From Elusimicrobiota bacterium (GTDB lineage: Bacteria > Elusimicrobiota > Elusimicrobia > Elusimicrobiales > UBA9959), in the NCBI GenBank assembly GCA_026388155.1, contig JAPLKI010000001.1, positions 34,149 to 98,148 of the forward strand: a stretch of 64,000 bases of DNA. Direction: 5' to 3'. Below the pieces are notes generated by a model that was not told where the DNA came from, made no database searches, and saw only the letters and a list, made by a program, of their open reading frames with translations. Shown here in pieces: positions 23,878-33,205 of the stretch (the first letter of the stretch is position 1; every line of letters begins with the position of its first letter). Made by a program: the position numbers and the translations under genes.

Positions 23878-26385
23878 TTAAGAACACTCCGAATAGCCGC
23901 AGTCATGGCAGGTGGGGCCGGAACAGCCTGATTCATACGACACGTTTGAAGAATAGCATTTCGGGCAGTACTGGGTGCGCGTGATTTCCCACAGCTCCAG
24001 CTTTTCCTGTCCGTTAATGTCCTGGTCGGAGGCCAGCATGCCGGTCCGCTTTAAGTGGCTCCTGAGCGCGATGGCTATGCCGTGCGCGATGGAGTTAATG
24101 CGGTTCTCTCCCAGCCCCATCGGCCTGTCGCCCTTAACCGAGTTAAGATGCTTTATTACCTTTATCGGGTCGCCGCCTTCAGTAAGATATTTTGAAAGCA
24201 AAATACCTATGAGGGCGGTAAGGCCGCTTATTTCGGTCCCGAGCGGGGGGATGTTGGTAAACACCTGGTAGGGGCCGTGCTCGTTATAGTTTATATGTAT
24301 GTGCAGGGGTCCGTAGCCGGTTTTCAGCTGAAAATACTCGGACGACACGCCGAAAGACTGGTACGGTATTTTTTTCTTTTTGCTTTTTGCCTGGGGCAGG
24401 GTGGAGCCGATATTTAAAACCTGCTGCGATTTGCAGCCGTCGCGGTAAACCGTCAGGCCCTTGCAGCCCAGTTTATGAGCCAGCAGATAACAGTTCCGCA
24501 CATCCTCCACCAGGGCGCTTGTGGGCATGTTAATGGTTTTTGAGACGGCATTGTCTATGTGTTTTTGGAAAGCCGCCTGAATTTTTACATGATATTCTAC
24601 GGATACATCATGAGCGGTGGGAAATAAGTCCTGTATGTTTTTCGGGATTTCCGGTATTCCCCTGACCGCTTTATGGTTTGAATCCACCTTTTTCCAAAGA
24701 GCTTTTTCTTCCATGCCGAAATAGTCGTTCTTCTCCGCTATCTTCTTGAACAAGGGGTTAACCTCGAAAAAAGTATCCTTGGCTTCGGCGTCCTTGCCGC
24801 TCTTTATGGCTTCAAGGGCTTTGGCGTTGTAGCGGGTATAGGCCACGGCAAAGAAAGGCTCTATGCCCGAGCCCTGCAGGCCGGCCGCTATAGCTATGGT
24901 GCCTGTGGGCGCTATAGTAGTGCGCGAGGCGTTTCTTGGTTTTGCGGCCACGCCTTTGAAATATTTGCTCTCCGCATCGTAAATGGAGCCTTTCCAGTTT
25001 TGGAAAACGCCTCGTTCCCTGGCCAGTTCCTCGGAAGCTTCAAGGGATTTGTCATTAATAAACTTCATTACCTCCTCCGCTTTTTTAAGGCCTTCGGGGC
25101 TGTCGTAGGCAACGCCCAGTTTTACGGCGGTTTCAGCCCAGCCCATTACGCCGAGGCCTATTTTGCGGTTGCCCCTGGCTATCTTTTCGATTTCGGGCAG
25201 AGGATAATTGTTTATCTCTATGACGTTGTCCAGAAAACGTATAGCTTTTGAAACAGTGTTTCCCAGCCGTTCGTAATCAAGCTGTCCGCGCGTTATATCT
25301 CCGGTAACGAAGTTGGCCAGATTTATGGACCCCAGGTTGCACGATTCCCAGGGCAACAATGGCTGTTCGCCGCATGGATTCGTGCTTTCTATCTGTCCCA
25401 GCGCCGGGGTGGGATTTGAGTTCGTTTCGTTTATCTTATCTATGAAAACTATGCCGGGGTCGCCGCTCGTCCAGGCGGATTCAACCAGCGTGTTGAACAC
25501 CTCGCGCGCCTTCAACGATCCTGCCGCCTCTTTGGTGTGCGGGTTGATCAGATCATAAGAAGAATTGGTTTCCACCGCTTTCATGAATTTGTCGTCAAGC
25601 GCCACGGAAATGTTGAAATTTTCCATCACGCCGGGCTGCGACTTTACGGTGATGAAGTCTTTTATCTCCGGGTGCCAATAGGGCAGTATGCCCATGTTCG
25701 CGCCGCGCCGCGTGCCGCCCTGCTTTACCACATCGGTAAGCTTGTCAAAGAGCTTCATAAAAGAGATAGCGCCTGAGGCTACGCCGTTCGTCTTTTTTAC
25801 AACGTCGCCCTTCGGCCGGACGCGGCAAAACGAGAACCCCGTGCCGCCGCCTGATTTCTGTATCAGGCTTTGTGCGGTAAGCGCCTTTGCAATGCCCTCC
25901 ATGGAGTCCGGCACAGGGAGCACATAGCAGGCCGAGAGCTGCTGCAGATCGCGGCCCGCGTTCATAAGGGTCGGGGAATTCGGCAGGAAATCAAAATCCG
26001 CCATCATGTTGTAAAATTCGGTCTGCCAGCGGAGAGCCGCTTCTTTGGCCGGAGTTATGTTTTTGTGTATTTTTTCAAGGTTTGAAATAAATTTAAGGAA
26101 GTTCTCTTCCCGCTCCGAGCATTCAAACAGCCCGTCGTGAAAAAGGATGGTGCGTGTGGGATTTCCGTCAGTATTGGTTTCCATTATGCGGCAGCGCACT
26201 CCCTCAAAGGCGCCCCATTTTTCCGCTTCAGGATTGAAAATTATTTCCGAAAGAGAGATGTTGTGCGAAACGCGCTCAAAAAGCTCCTCAACGGTGTTTT
26301 CGTCCCGCAGGTACTTGTCCTTTATCACCTTGGACTGGTTTTCGCTGAGCGCTATTTTTCTTTTTTCCATTGTCATTGTTTTCAT
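23878..26385 (-). CDS. nrdJ: Adenosylcobalamin-dependent (class II) ribonucleotide reductase
   Basis: 835 residues. Reduces ribonucleotides with a B12-derived radical, without need for oxygen. Visible are NSPTLMNAGRDLQQLSACYVLPV, GGGTGFSF, the active-site region ESTNPCGEQPLL and ESCNLGSINL, and TIAPTGTIA. The C-terminal cysteine tail CPKCYSSN ... CSGPTCHDCGYSECS serves re-reduction. No nrdA/nrdB or nrdD is in the window. The enzyme implies cobalamin uptake or synthesis elsewhere and an anaerobic or oxygen-indifferent life. Confidence 0.95.
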   Translation of the reverse strand: MKTMTMEKRKIALSENQSKVIKDKYLRDENTVEELFERVSHNISLSEIIFNPEAEKWGAFEGVRCRIMETNTDGNPTRTILFHDGLFECSEREENFLKFISNLEKIHKNITPAKEAALRWQTEFYNMMADFDFLPNSPTLMNAGRDLQQLSACYVLPVPDSMEGIAKALTAQSLIQKSGGGTGFSFCRVRPKGDVVKKTNGVASGAISFMKLFDKLTDVVKQGGTRRGANMGILPYWHPEIKDFITVKSQPGVMENFNISVALDDKFMKAVETNSSYDLINPHTKEAAGSLKAREVFNTLVESAWTSGDPGIVFIDKINETNSNPTPALGQIESTNPCGEQPLLPWESCNLGSINLANFVTGDITRGQLDYERLGNTVSKAIRFLDNVIEINNYPLPEIEKIARGNRKIGLGVMGWAETAVKLGVAYDSPEGLKKAEEVMKFINDKSLEASEELARERGVFQNWKGSIYDAESKYFKGVAAKPRNASRTTIAPTGTIAIAAGLQGSGIEPFFAVAYTRYNAKALEAIKSGKDAEAKDTFFEVNPLFKKIAEKNDYFGMEEKALWKKVDSNHKAVRGIPEIPKNIQDLFPTAHDVSVEYHVKIQAAFQKHIDNAVSKTINMPTSALVEDVRNCYLLAHKLGCKGLTVYRDGCKSQQVLNIGSTLPQAKSKKKKIPYQSFGVSSEYFQLKTGYGPLHIHINYNEHGPYQVFTNIPPLGTEISGLTALIGILLSKYLTEGGDPIKVIKHLNSVKGDRPMGLGENRINSIAHGIAIALRSHLKRTGMLASDQDINGQEKLELWEITRTQYCPKCYSSNVSYESGCSGPTCHDCGYSECS

Positions 26386-26488
26386 GTCGCTTGAGACTCC
26401 CCGGTTTTGTATTTATCCCCGTCTTTTTAGGAAAGTTCTAAAGGTTGGACTTGCGGAACCCTGAACTAAAAAGTTTGGAATTAACTCT

Positions 26489-26517
26489 AATCTATCAATC
26501 CTTCAATCGTTTGTCAA
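26489..26517 (-). promoter_or_regulatory. Sigma-70-type promoter for nrdJ
   Basis: On the minus strand TTGACA (26512-26517), a 17-bp spacer, then TAGATT (26489-26494). It lies ~100 bp upstream of the nrdJ start. I looked for and did not find a cobalamin riboswitch in the leader. Confidence 0.6.
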
Positions 26518-26772
26518 ATTTTAAGACGGCAGCGGCAAATAGGGAGGTGTAAAGCCGGGAATGAAAAGCCATGCATTAAAAAGCGGAGACCGCGGCTATT
26601 CCCGGTTTCTCGCGGTAAATCCCCGGGCGGCAGGGGAAAAAGCGCAATTCCGGAAGAGAGAATTCGCGTTAAATTTCAGCAGGAATAAGGACCTCCCGCC
26701 GGCTGAAACAATTCCCAAAAAGGCGAATTTAGTACAATTACCCCGCCCGCCCCGCACTTTTTCAGAAAGGCA

Positions 26773-26797
26773 GGGAAAACCGCCATGCGATGTCCGC
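26773..26797. repeat. C-family palindrome
   Basis: GGGAAAACCGCC then ATGCGATGTCC, a diverged copy of the palindrome at 29905-29929. Confidence 0.55.
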
Positions 26798-27045
26798 CGG
26801 TCGCGGACAATCCGCCTAAGGCGGAACAGGCCGGAGGCGCTGTGGATTAATCTGCCGGAAGGGGTCCCGCCAAAGTGCGGGGCCTTCGGCAAATAAGCAG
26901 GCGGCGGGTTATCAAAACCGCCGGGGTATCGCGCGCAACATATATTTAACTGAATATTAACATTAAGTTAGCGGCAGATACCTATAATTGAATATGTAGT
27001 TCCGACAAGTTGAGTTGCCCGCCAAACAAACCGGCGGGTCCGCCT

Positions 27046-27088
27046 CAGTCGCGGACCGCGCCAAAGGCCCGCGACAGGCCAGAGTCAC
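27046..27088. repeat. B-family palindrome just upstream of a start codon
   Basis: Begins CAGTCGCGGACCGCGCC and ends GACAGGCCAGAGTCAC. It ends 20 bases before the coiled-coil gene start, leaving just its ribosome binding site between. Confidence 0.85.
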
Positions 27089-27108
27089 CGGCGGAAACGG
27101 AGAATTCT

Positions 27109-29832
27109 ATGAATGAAAAATTTGATGAAAATTCCCTTAACGAGCAGACCATAAACGACGTGGAAACCGCGCGCCTGGCCCTGCGCTGGTCGCTTGATAA
27201 AATCCGCGTCCTGCAAGAAGAGGGGCTGAAAAATCGTCAGAATCTGCAGGATCGGGCCAGCCAGTCGGCTTTCCTTGAGAACCAGCTTAAATCCAAAAAC
27301 GCCGAAATTGAGAAAATCCTGCGCAGTCATGATGAGGAGATGAAATCAAAGCAGGATTCGCTTGAATACCAATTCCGCTCAAAGCTTGAACGCCTTAACG
27401 AGCGTGAAAAAGAACTGGTGGATAAGCTTTCTAAACAGGAAGAGATCCTGAAGCAGAAAGAAAACAAAATGCTTGACGATTACCAGAAAAAATCCGAAGA
27501 GCTCCGCGTCCGCTGGTCGCAGGTTGAGTCGGAACTTTGGCAGCTGCGCCAGGAACAGGTGTCTAAGCAGCAGGAGTTCGAAAAACTCTATTCGGCCAGG
27601 CTTGAAAGCGAAAGGAAAAAAATAGGAGAAGAGGCTGAATTGGGCAAAGCCGCGCAGGAAAAAGTCTACAGTACGCGGCTGGAAGAGTTCGAAAAGCGCG
27701 AGGCCGCCGCGGCGTTGGAGCTGAAAAAGCAGGAGGCTGTTTTCAAGTGGAGCCGTGACAGCTGGCAGAAAGAGGTGGACGAGCGCGAAAAGGCGCTGAA
27801 ACAGAAAGACCTCGAAATAGATAAAAAACTGCTGGAGAAAAACCAGGAAATAGAGGACTACAGGATTAAGCTCGCCCTTGTTGATAAACAGCTCAAGGAT
27901 CTGCCCGAGGCCGTGCGCAGGCGCGACCAGGATCTTGAACGCTATAAGGACGCCCTCGCAAGCCTTGAGGGCGTCATAAAAACGCTTGAAATAGAGAAGA
28001 AAAACCGGCGTGAAGATTCTGATGGCAGGATTTCGCGGCTGACCGCGGCTCTTGAAACCGAAAAGAGCCATTACCGCGACATGGAAATGGAAATTCCCAA
28101 GCGTCTTAAAATAGCGGTTGAGCACGAACGCAACCGGTTAGCGGAGAAGCTGGGCGAGGTTGACCTAAACTATAAGCAGGAACTCAAAAAACGCCAGGAA
28201 GAAATAGATTACCTGGCGCGCAACCTTAAAATCTTTGAGCAAACCATGAAAACCATGCAGACTGACCGCGAGTCGGCAGTGCAGAAAGTGGAACAACTGC
28301 AGACCCAGTTAAGCCTGAAAGCTGAGGAAAACTCTTTCCGCGAGAAACAGCTGCAGTCCGAGTATGAGGTGCGGCTTAAAGTTGAGGTGGAAAAACACAT
28401 TGCCGCGCTTCGAAGCGAGATCGAAACCGGCGGCCGCATTTACGAAGACAGCCTGCGCATGAAAATCGAGGAGATAGCCCATCTAAGGAAGGATGTGGAA
28501 GAGGTCTCGCGCGATAAAGCCGGCCTGCAAAGCTCAATAACCGCGCTTCGCCGTGAGCTCGACGCCCTTGGCGAAAAACGCGAGGCTGACCTGCAGACGC
28601 TCAGGGTGCAGCTCAAGTCCGTCCATGACTCAGAGCGCGCCGCCGCCCTTACCGAATCTTCCGCAGTCCGCAAGGCGGAGCTTGACGCCCAGGCCCAGAA
28701 TTTTGCCGAGGAAAGGAAATTCACCGAAAAAAAACTGTCCCAGCTTAGAGGCAATATTGAAGCTTTAAAAATTGAACGGGAAGAAATGGTGCTTCTTGAA
28801 CACGAGAAGCTCACCAGGATATACACCGAGAAGGAAAAATATTACGACGAGCAGCTGGCTGAAAAAGACCGGGAAGCGGCCAGACTTAAGGAAAATTTGC
28901 GTCGCGCCTGCGATGAAAAACAGACGGCCTTGTCGGAAGCGGATCAGGAATTCGAGGCTTTCAAGCGGGCGCATGAAGTTCAGGAAGCCGAATACCGCCG
29001 CACGCTCGAAGATTTCCGCTCCAAGCTTGCCGATAGCCTGCCGAAAACCGAGGCCTTGAAAAAACTATCCGAGGAAAGGCAGACGAAGCTCAACTCGCTG
29101 CAGGCGGACCTGGCTCAGGCAAAAAGGAACGCCGCGGATGAAATAGCGGTTTTGTCCGATAAATTCTCCGCCAAAGAGAAGGAATGCCGGGAGCTGAAAT
29201 ATCAATCCGAAACGCTCAAGTCGAACTTTGAGATCTTTGTCAGCGATGACGAGAAGAAGATCAGCGACATGATGCTCAAGCTTAAGAACGCGGAAGAGCA
29301 GAAAGCCGCCAGCGAAAAGCAGGCCGATTCCGTCAAAAAGGAAATGGAATTCTGGCGGGCTTCTGTCGCGAAGAAAGACGAGGAAATAATCGCTCTTAAG
29401 GAGGAGTTTTTCAGGACTCTGGAGGAAGAAAAAAAACAAGCCGGCGTCATTCGGGATATACTGGGGAAAGATTTTACGGAAAAAGAGAAATCGTTCGCCA
29501 GAGAAATAGCGGCGCTTCGCGACGCCCTGAACGAAAAGGACGTGGTGGCGGAGCAATTAAGGGGCGCGGCCCAGGACCTGGCTAAAAACTTTGAAAGGGC
29601 AAAGAATAATTATGAAAGGGCAAAGAACAATTACGATGAAGAGAGGACCAGGAGAAGCGCGTTGGAAAATGAGGTCCAGGGTGTAAATTCCGCCTTAAAA
29701 GCCAAAGACGCCGAATTTAAAACGCTTGCGGCGGAATTCGATAAAATGAAGCAGATTAGCATGGAGTACGAGAAAAGCAAAAAGCTTGTGGAACAGCTTC
29801 AGGAAGAGCTGAAATCACGGGGGAATCAATAA
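27109..29832 (+). CDS. Large coiled-coil protein
   Basis: 907 residues from the ATG at 27109 (GGAG seven bases before it). A longer in-frame reading from 27010 would translate the B repeat and is rejected. Almost the whole chain is charged heptad coiled coil rich in E, K, Q, L and A, with no hydrophobic segment and no ATPase motif. That rules out an SMC ATPase head. A 21-bp tandem duplication near 29595 gives ERAKNNYERAKNNYDEE. It is probably a cytoplasmic structural or polarity scaffold. No specific family recognised. Confidence 0.7.
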   Translation: MNEKFDENSLNEQTINDVETARLALRWSLDKIRVLQEEGLKNRQNLQDRASQSAFLENQLKSKNAEIEKILRSHDEEMKSKQDSLEYQFRSKLERLNEREKELVDKLSKQEEILKQKENKMLDDYQKKSEELRVRWSQVESELWQLRQEQVSKQQEFEKLYSARLESERKKIGEEAELGKAAQEKVYSTRLEEFEKREAAAALELKKQEAVFKWSRDSWQKEVDEREKALKQKDLEIDKKLLEKNQEIEDYRIKLALVDKQLKDLPEAVRRRDQDLERYKDALASLEGVIKTLEIEKKNRREDSDGRISRLTAALETEKSHYRDMEMEIPKRLKIAVEHERNRLAEKLGEVDLNYKQELKKRQEEIDYLARNLKIFEQTMKTMQTDRESAVQKVEQLQTQLSLKAEENSFREKQLQSEYEVRLKVEVEKHIAALRSEIETGGRIYEDSLRMKIEEIAHLRKDVEEVSRDKAGLQSSITALRRELDALGEKREADLQTLRVQLKSVHDSERAAALTESSAVRKAELDAQAQNFAEERKFTEKKLSQLRGNIEALKIEREEMVLLEHEKLTRIYTEKEKYYDEQLAEKDREAARLKENLRRACDEKQTALSEADQEFEAFKRAHEVQEAEYRRTLEDFRSKLADSLPKTEALKKLSEERQTKLNSLQADLAQAKRNAADEIAVLSDKFSAKEKECRELKYQSETLKSNFEIFVSDDEKKISDMMLKLKNAEEQKAASEKQADSVKKEMEFWRASVAKKDEEIIALKEEFFRTLEEEKKQAGVIRDILGKDFTEKEKSFAREIAALRDALNEKDVVAEQLRGAAQDLAKNFERAKNNYERAKNNYDEERTRRSALENEVQGVNSALKAKDAEFKTLAAEFDKMKQISMEYEKSKKLVEQLQEELKSRGNQ

Positions 29833-29904
29833 CCCGAAAAATTAACACACACCCCGCTCTATTTGAATATATATTGGGACCGAAAAGGCGGGGCACGCGT
29901 AGGA

Positions 29905-29929
29905 GGGGAAACCGCCATGCGGCGTCCCC
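29905..29929. repeat. C-family palindrome
   Basis: GGGGAAACCGC, CAT loop, GCGGCGTCCCC: the best-preserved copy of this family. Confidence 0.75.
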
Positions 29930-29981
29930 TAAAAGTCGGGAAGGGGGCGTCTGCCAATTTTCCGATATCAATAAGGCATAG

Positions 29982-30020
29982 AAAAAACCCGTCCCCCGAA
30001 GCTCGGGGGACGGGTTTTAT
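29982..30020. terminator. Bidirectional terminator
   Basis: Long perfect stem AAACCCGTCCCCCGA / TCGGGGGACGGGTTT with a 3-base loop, A-rich on one side and T-rich on the other. It lies 20 bases after the pilin stop (minus strand) and can also stop read-through from the coiled-coil gene. Confidence 0.9.
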
Positions 30021-30038
30021 TATTGATCAAAAAACTTC

Positions 30039-30512
30039 TTAGTTTATAAGGTCAATGGTGCAGTTGGCTGCGCCCGCTCCGCCGCAGGATAAAGAGTTGC
30101 CGGGCACGGTGTAGCTTATCGTATAGCCGCCTGAATACCTTGCGGGTATCGCTGGTGCGGTGCCCCCGGAGTTCCTGGTGGCTGTAATTGTAAATGTGAC
30201 GTTCGTGGCCGACGGTATGGTGTAGCTGAAATATTTCATCGCGCAGGCGGCCGTTCCGGTGCAGTCCGTGCCGGAGGTGTTTTTAAGAGTCAGGTCAAGC
30301 AGGTTAAAGTCATTGGTGTATTGGCCGTTCCTTGCCATAGCCCGTTCCTCGGCCGAGGCAATGCTTGAAAATATATTCTGAGGTTCAGCCACCCTTGATT
30401 TTTCGACCACTTTAAAATACTGGGGTATGGCGATGGAAGCCAGAATACCGATGATGAGCACGACTACCAGAAGTTCTATTAACGTGAAACCCGCCCTATT
30501 TTTATTTTTCAT
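30039..30512 (-). CDS. Type IV pilin-like protein (major pilin or pseudopilin)
   Basis: 157 residues from the ATG at 30512, with GGAGGGG before it. The class III signal is short (MKNKNRAG). Cleavage would follow G8, leaving F9 as the methylated residue and E13 as the conserved +5 glutamate, then a ~20-residue hydrophobic helix (TLIELLVVVLIIGILASIAI). The C-terminal domain has four cysteines in two pairs. It is the likely substrate of the pilus machine served by PilT at 34.4 kb. PilD, PilB and PilQ are not in this window. Confidence 0.92.
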   Translation of the reverse strand: MKNKNRAGFTLIELLVVVLIIGILASIAIPQYFKVVEKSRVAEPQNIFSSIASAEERAMARNGQYTNDFNLLDLTLKNTSGTDCTGTAACAMKYFSYTIPSATNVTFTITATRNSGGTAPAIPARYSGGYTISYTVPGNSLSCGGAGAANCTIDLIN

Positions 30513-30532
30513 ATATACCCCTCCGTTCAACT

Positions 30533-30575
30533 TAGCCGCGGACAGCCCGCCTAATGCGGAGCGGGCCGGTATCAC
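30533..30575. repeat. Degenerate B-family palindrome upstream of the pilin
   Basis: Contains GCCGCGGACAGCCCGCC and GGAGCGGGCCGGTATCAC, the same outline as B elements with a shortened, altered centre. Confidence 0.6.
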
Positions 30576-30654
30576 TAATTCACTCCGGCTCGTATGAAAG
30601 TATAGCATATCACGCTATTTTGAGTGAACCTTATGTGATTTTCAATGAAGTTCG

Positions 30655-30726
30655 TGCGCCCGGCGCGATTCGAACGCGCGACCACTCGCTTAAAAGGCGA
30701 ATGCTCTACCCCTGAGCTACGGGCGC
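30655..30726 (-). tRNA. tRNA-Lys(UUU)
   Basis: 72 nt. Acceptor GCGCCCG/CGGGCGC, D arm TAGCTCAGGGGTAGAGC, anticodon stem-loop TCGCC TTTTAAG CGA with anticodon UUU, T arm GCGCG TTCGAAT CGCGC, discriminator A. CCA not encoded. Confidence 0.93.
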
Positions 30727-30830
30727 CCAAAACAACCTAAACGACCGCTAGATTATACAAAAATAAACTACCGTTGCAAATTCCGCATCAATTTTAGCTT
30801 GAAGGAACCGAAATAGAATATAATGTAGGC

Positions 30831-31727
30831 ATGCCGGTAAACAGGCGCTATAAAGTGCGTTTCAGGGGCAAGGTGCGTAAACAGCTCCTTAAACGCTCCC
30901 GACTGTTTCTTGGACTTGCGCTTGCTGCCGCGCTTGCGGTTTATGGCGGTTTCAAGTCATTCGGGGTCGTTTCAGGTTTTTCCCCGGGCGCGTTTTTTTC
31001 GTTCCGGCTCAAAGAGCTGAAACTGGATTGTCCCGTACCTTCCATTAATGAATACGCGCGAGGGCTTTTTCTAGCCAGGCAGGGCCGGCCGCTTTCATCG
31101 GCGGATTGCTCCCTTTTGGCTCTTGAGATCAAAAACCACCACACGGCGGTGCGCGACGTTTTAGTCAGGCGTAATTTTTTTAGCGGAGGCGCGTTTGTCA
31201 CGGTGCGCCTTGAGCCGGTGGTATCGCCTGTGTTCCTTCCCGGAGGGACCACAGCTTATCTGTCTGAAAGCGGAAGGCTGTTGACGGAAAATTTCTCAAA
31301 GGTGGCTGAAACCGGCTTGCGGACTGAAATTTACGGGCAGTTTGAGGGTATTGGAAATCCCGCCCTTTTGGTCCCGACGCAGATACAAAAGAGCGGGGCA
31401 GGCCGGAATCGCCGGGATGACAGTTTTGAGGATGGGGCTTTGCCGGCATTATCCGGTTTTATCGGGGATATAGGCCTTTTGCGTAAAAATTTTTCCAGCC
31501 CTCCGACGCGCCTTGAATACCGGCCGCGGGAAAAGTTTTGCAGGCTGTTCCTTGAGAACGGCTGCGAAGTGCTATGGGGAGAATTTGAATTCACGCGCTT
31601 AAAAATATTAAGATTGAACGAGGTCTTGAAGGATGTTTCCTTAAAGTTAAAGTTTCCTGTCAGTGTGGATTTAAGATTTTTCAAAGAAGGCAGGATTTTT
31701 GTTTCCAGACCGCGGACGGCGCAATAA
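30831..31727 (+). CDS. ftsQ: FtsQ/DivIB-like cell division protein with an in-frame D repeat
   Basis: 298 residues: a basic N-terminus, a single membrane segment (about 24-44), then a periplasmic region resembling POTRA and FtsQ beta domains (YLSESGRLLTENF, LRLNEVLKDVSLKLKFPVSVDLRF). The position directly before ftsA and ftsZ supports FtsQ. Residues about 177-200 (PALLVPTQIQKSGAGRNRRD) are encoded by a D palindrome and seem to be an insertion in a loop. Divergence is high, so the assignment rests partly on context. Confidence 0.75.
   Translation: MPVNRRYKVRFRGKVRKQLLKRSRLFLGLALAAALAVYGGFKSFGVVSGFSPGAFFSFRLKELKLDCPVPSINEYARGLFLARQGRPLSSADCSLLALEIKNHHTAVRDVLVRRNFFSGGAFVTVRLEPVVSPVFLPGGTTAYLSESGRLLTENFSKVAETGLRTEIYGQFEGIGNPALLVPTQIQKSGAGRNRRDDSFEDGALPALSGFIGDIGLLRKNFSSPPTRLEYRPREKFCRLFLENGCEVLWGEFEFTRLKILRLNEVLKDVSLKLKFPVSVDLRFFKEGRIFVSRPRTAQ
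31359..31400. repeat. D-family palindrome inserted in frame in ftsQ
   Basis: CCCGCCCTTTTGG pairs with CAAAAGAGCGGGG. It encodes PALLVPTQIQKSGAG within the FtsQ reading frame. Confidence 0.85.
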
Positions 31728-31803
31728 CAAGATTTTTATATCTCATTTATAGACCGGGCTTCTGGCCGTCTGAAAGCCATAGGCCCTTACGGCACCTGCG
31801 CGG

Positions 31804-31846
31804 GCCCAGCCCTTTTGGGCCCGATGTAGAGCCAAAAGAGCGGGGC
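31804..31846. repeat. D-family palindrome between ftsQ and ftsA
   Basis: CCCAGCCCTTTTGGGC pairs with GCCAAAAGAGCGGGGC. It ends about 18 bases before the ftsA start. Confidence 0.8.
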
Positions 31847-31863
31847 AGGTATTGGAGCTTAAT

Positions 31864-33093
31864 ATGGGAAAATCAGAGATTATAGCCGGGCTTGATATGG
31901 GTTCAAGCCGGGTTACCTGCGTTATTGCCGCACGTAATCCTGAGGACGACAAAATACGGGTTCTCTCCGGCGCCTCGGTGGCATGCAAAGGCCTGAAAGG
32001 CGGGGTGGTTGTCAATATTTCGGAAACCGCCCGCGCTGTCGCGGATGTTATGGAGGAAGCGGAGGAAAAGGCCAAGGAAATAGTGGGCGAGGTTTACCTG
32101 GGTGTGAGGGGAGCGCACATACAATCTTTCAATAACCGCGGCGCCTATAATATAGCGCGCACCGACCGTGAAATAACGGCCGAAGACGTGTCGAACGTCA
32201 TAGAAACCGCCAAAGCCGTTCCCATTTCCTCCGACAGGGAAATACTTCATGTGATCCCGCAGGGCTTCTCTCTCGACCGCCAGCGCGGAGTGCCTAATCC
32301 GGTGGGAATGGAAGGCTCTCTTCTGGAAGTGGGCGTGCACATAGTAACCGCATCGAGTTCCCACATAAACAACCTGATGAAGTCAGTGTCGCAGGCGGGC
32401 TTCCGCGTGGTCGATACCATATACACGCTGCTCGCGGTGGGGGAGCTTGTGGTTTCAAGCGAGGAAAAAGACCTGGGCTGCCTGCTTATAGACATCGGCG
32501 GTCAAACCACCTCGGCCGGCATTTATTACGAGGGAAGCGTGCATTTTTCAAAAGAGATATCCTCCGGCGGCGACTATATAACCCGCGACATTGCCTACGG
32601 CCTTGGCACCACGATGGCCATTGCCCAGGAGATAAAGGAGAAGTACGGCGCCGTGCTCTCGAATCTTGTTGAGGATGATAAAACCATAACAATCACCGGT
32701 CTGGACTCCGTGACCAAAAAAGAAGTGAAGCCGCGCGACCTGCTTGATTTTATCCAGCCGCGGGCCGAGGAAATTTACGAAAGGGTGAACGCCGCTGTTC
32801 AGAATTCGAATTATTCCGACCTTCCGGGGGGGGCCATCCTTACCGGCGGTTCCGCGCTTTTAAAAGGCATGAGTTCGGCGGCGGAACAGCTGCTTGACCT
32901 GAAGCAGTCGCGGCTGGGCGCTCCGGTGCAGCCGATCCTTGAGTGTCCGCCGCAATACTCAACCCAGCCTTACCTGGGCGCCTTGGGGCTTGTTTGCTAT
33001 CCCAACCTGAAAACCTGGAACACCGACACGCCCGGCGCGGCCAGAGTGTCGCTTGAAAAAAGGGCGTGGCGCTGGCTGAAGGACCTGTTTTAG
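31864..33093 (+). CDS. ftsA: Cell division protein FtsA
   Basis: 409 residues from the ATG at 31864 (GGAG at 31854-31857). A TTG four codons earlier is less likely. Actin-fold ATPase: phosphate 1 motif IAGLDMGSSRVTCV, phosphate 2 LLIDIGGQTTSAGIY, adenosine region ILTGGSALLKGM. The C-terminal RAWRWLKDLF is the amphipathic membrane-targeting helix. It tethers FtsZ filaments to the inner membrane. ftsZ follows after a heptad hairpin. Confidence 0.95.
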   Translation: MGKSEIIAGLDMGSSRVTCVIAARNPEDDKIRVLSGASVACKGLKGGVVVNISETARAVADVMEEAEEKAKEIVGEVYLGVRGAHIQSFNNRGAYNIARTDREITAEDVSNVIETAKAVPISSDREILHVIPQGFSLDRQRGVPNPVGMEGSLLEVGVHIVTASSSHINNLMKSVSQAGFRVVDTIYTLLAVGELVVSSEEKDLGCLLIDIGGQTTSAGIYYEGSVHFSKEISSGGDYITRDIAYGLGTTMAIAQEIKEKYGAVLSNLVEDDKTITITGLDSVTKKEVKPRDLLDFIQPRAEEIYERVNAAVQNSNYSDLPGGAILTGGSALLKGMSSAAEQLLDLKQSRLGAPVQPILECPPQYSTQPYLGALGLVCYPNLKTWNTDTPGAARVSLEKRAWRWLKDLF

Positions 33094-33109
33094 GCTGAGG
33101 TAGCAAGCA

Positions 33110-33197
33110 AATAGTAAGAAAGCAAATAGCGAATAGTAAATAGCAGGGTTCTCCCGGTTCCCACTATTCGCTATCTTACTGTTCGCTATTCGCTATA
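33110..33197. repeat. Heptad hairpin locus (AATAGCG-type) between ftsA and ftsZ
   Basis: The left arm AAATAGC/GAATAGT units (33110-33145) face a right arm of ACTATTC/GCTATCT/CGCTATT units (33162-33197) around a short GGTTCTCCCGGTTC loop. Confidence 0.85.
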
Positions 33198-33205
33198 ATT
33201 TTTAT

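Larger units (their letters stand above)
26386..27108. other. 722-bp gene-poor spacer between nrdJ and the coiled-coil gene
   Basis: It holds the nrdJ promoter, a C palindrome (26773-26797) overlapping a degenerate B element (26797-26836), and a full B element (27046-27088). Open frames at 26561-26896 exist on both strands but look like translated repeats, with no recognisable protein. An inverted pair CCCCGCACTTTTTC near 26752 and CAAAGTGCGGGGCC near 26872 brackets the C/B pair, suggesting a larger composite hairpin. Confidence 0.6.

Noticed and set aside
26386..26560. Cobalamin riboswitch upstream of nrdJ
   Set aside because: I looked for a B12-box-like core and the required hairpin in the leader and found neither. 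Only a promoter is supported.
26561..26896. 111-residue open frame (plus strand) and its mirror frame on the minus strand
   Set aside because: Both run through C and B palindromes, lack a good ribosome binding site and resemble no protein.
27010..27108. N-terminal extension of the coiled-coil protein
   Set aside because: It translates a B palindrome. The ATG at 27109 has a proper ribosome binding site.
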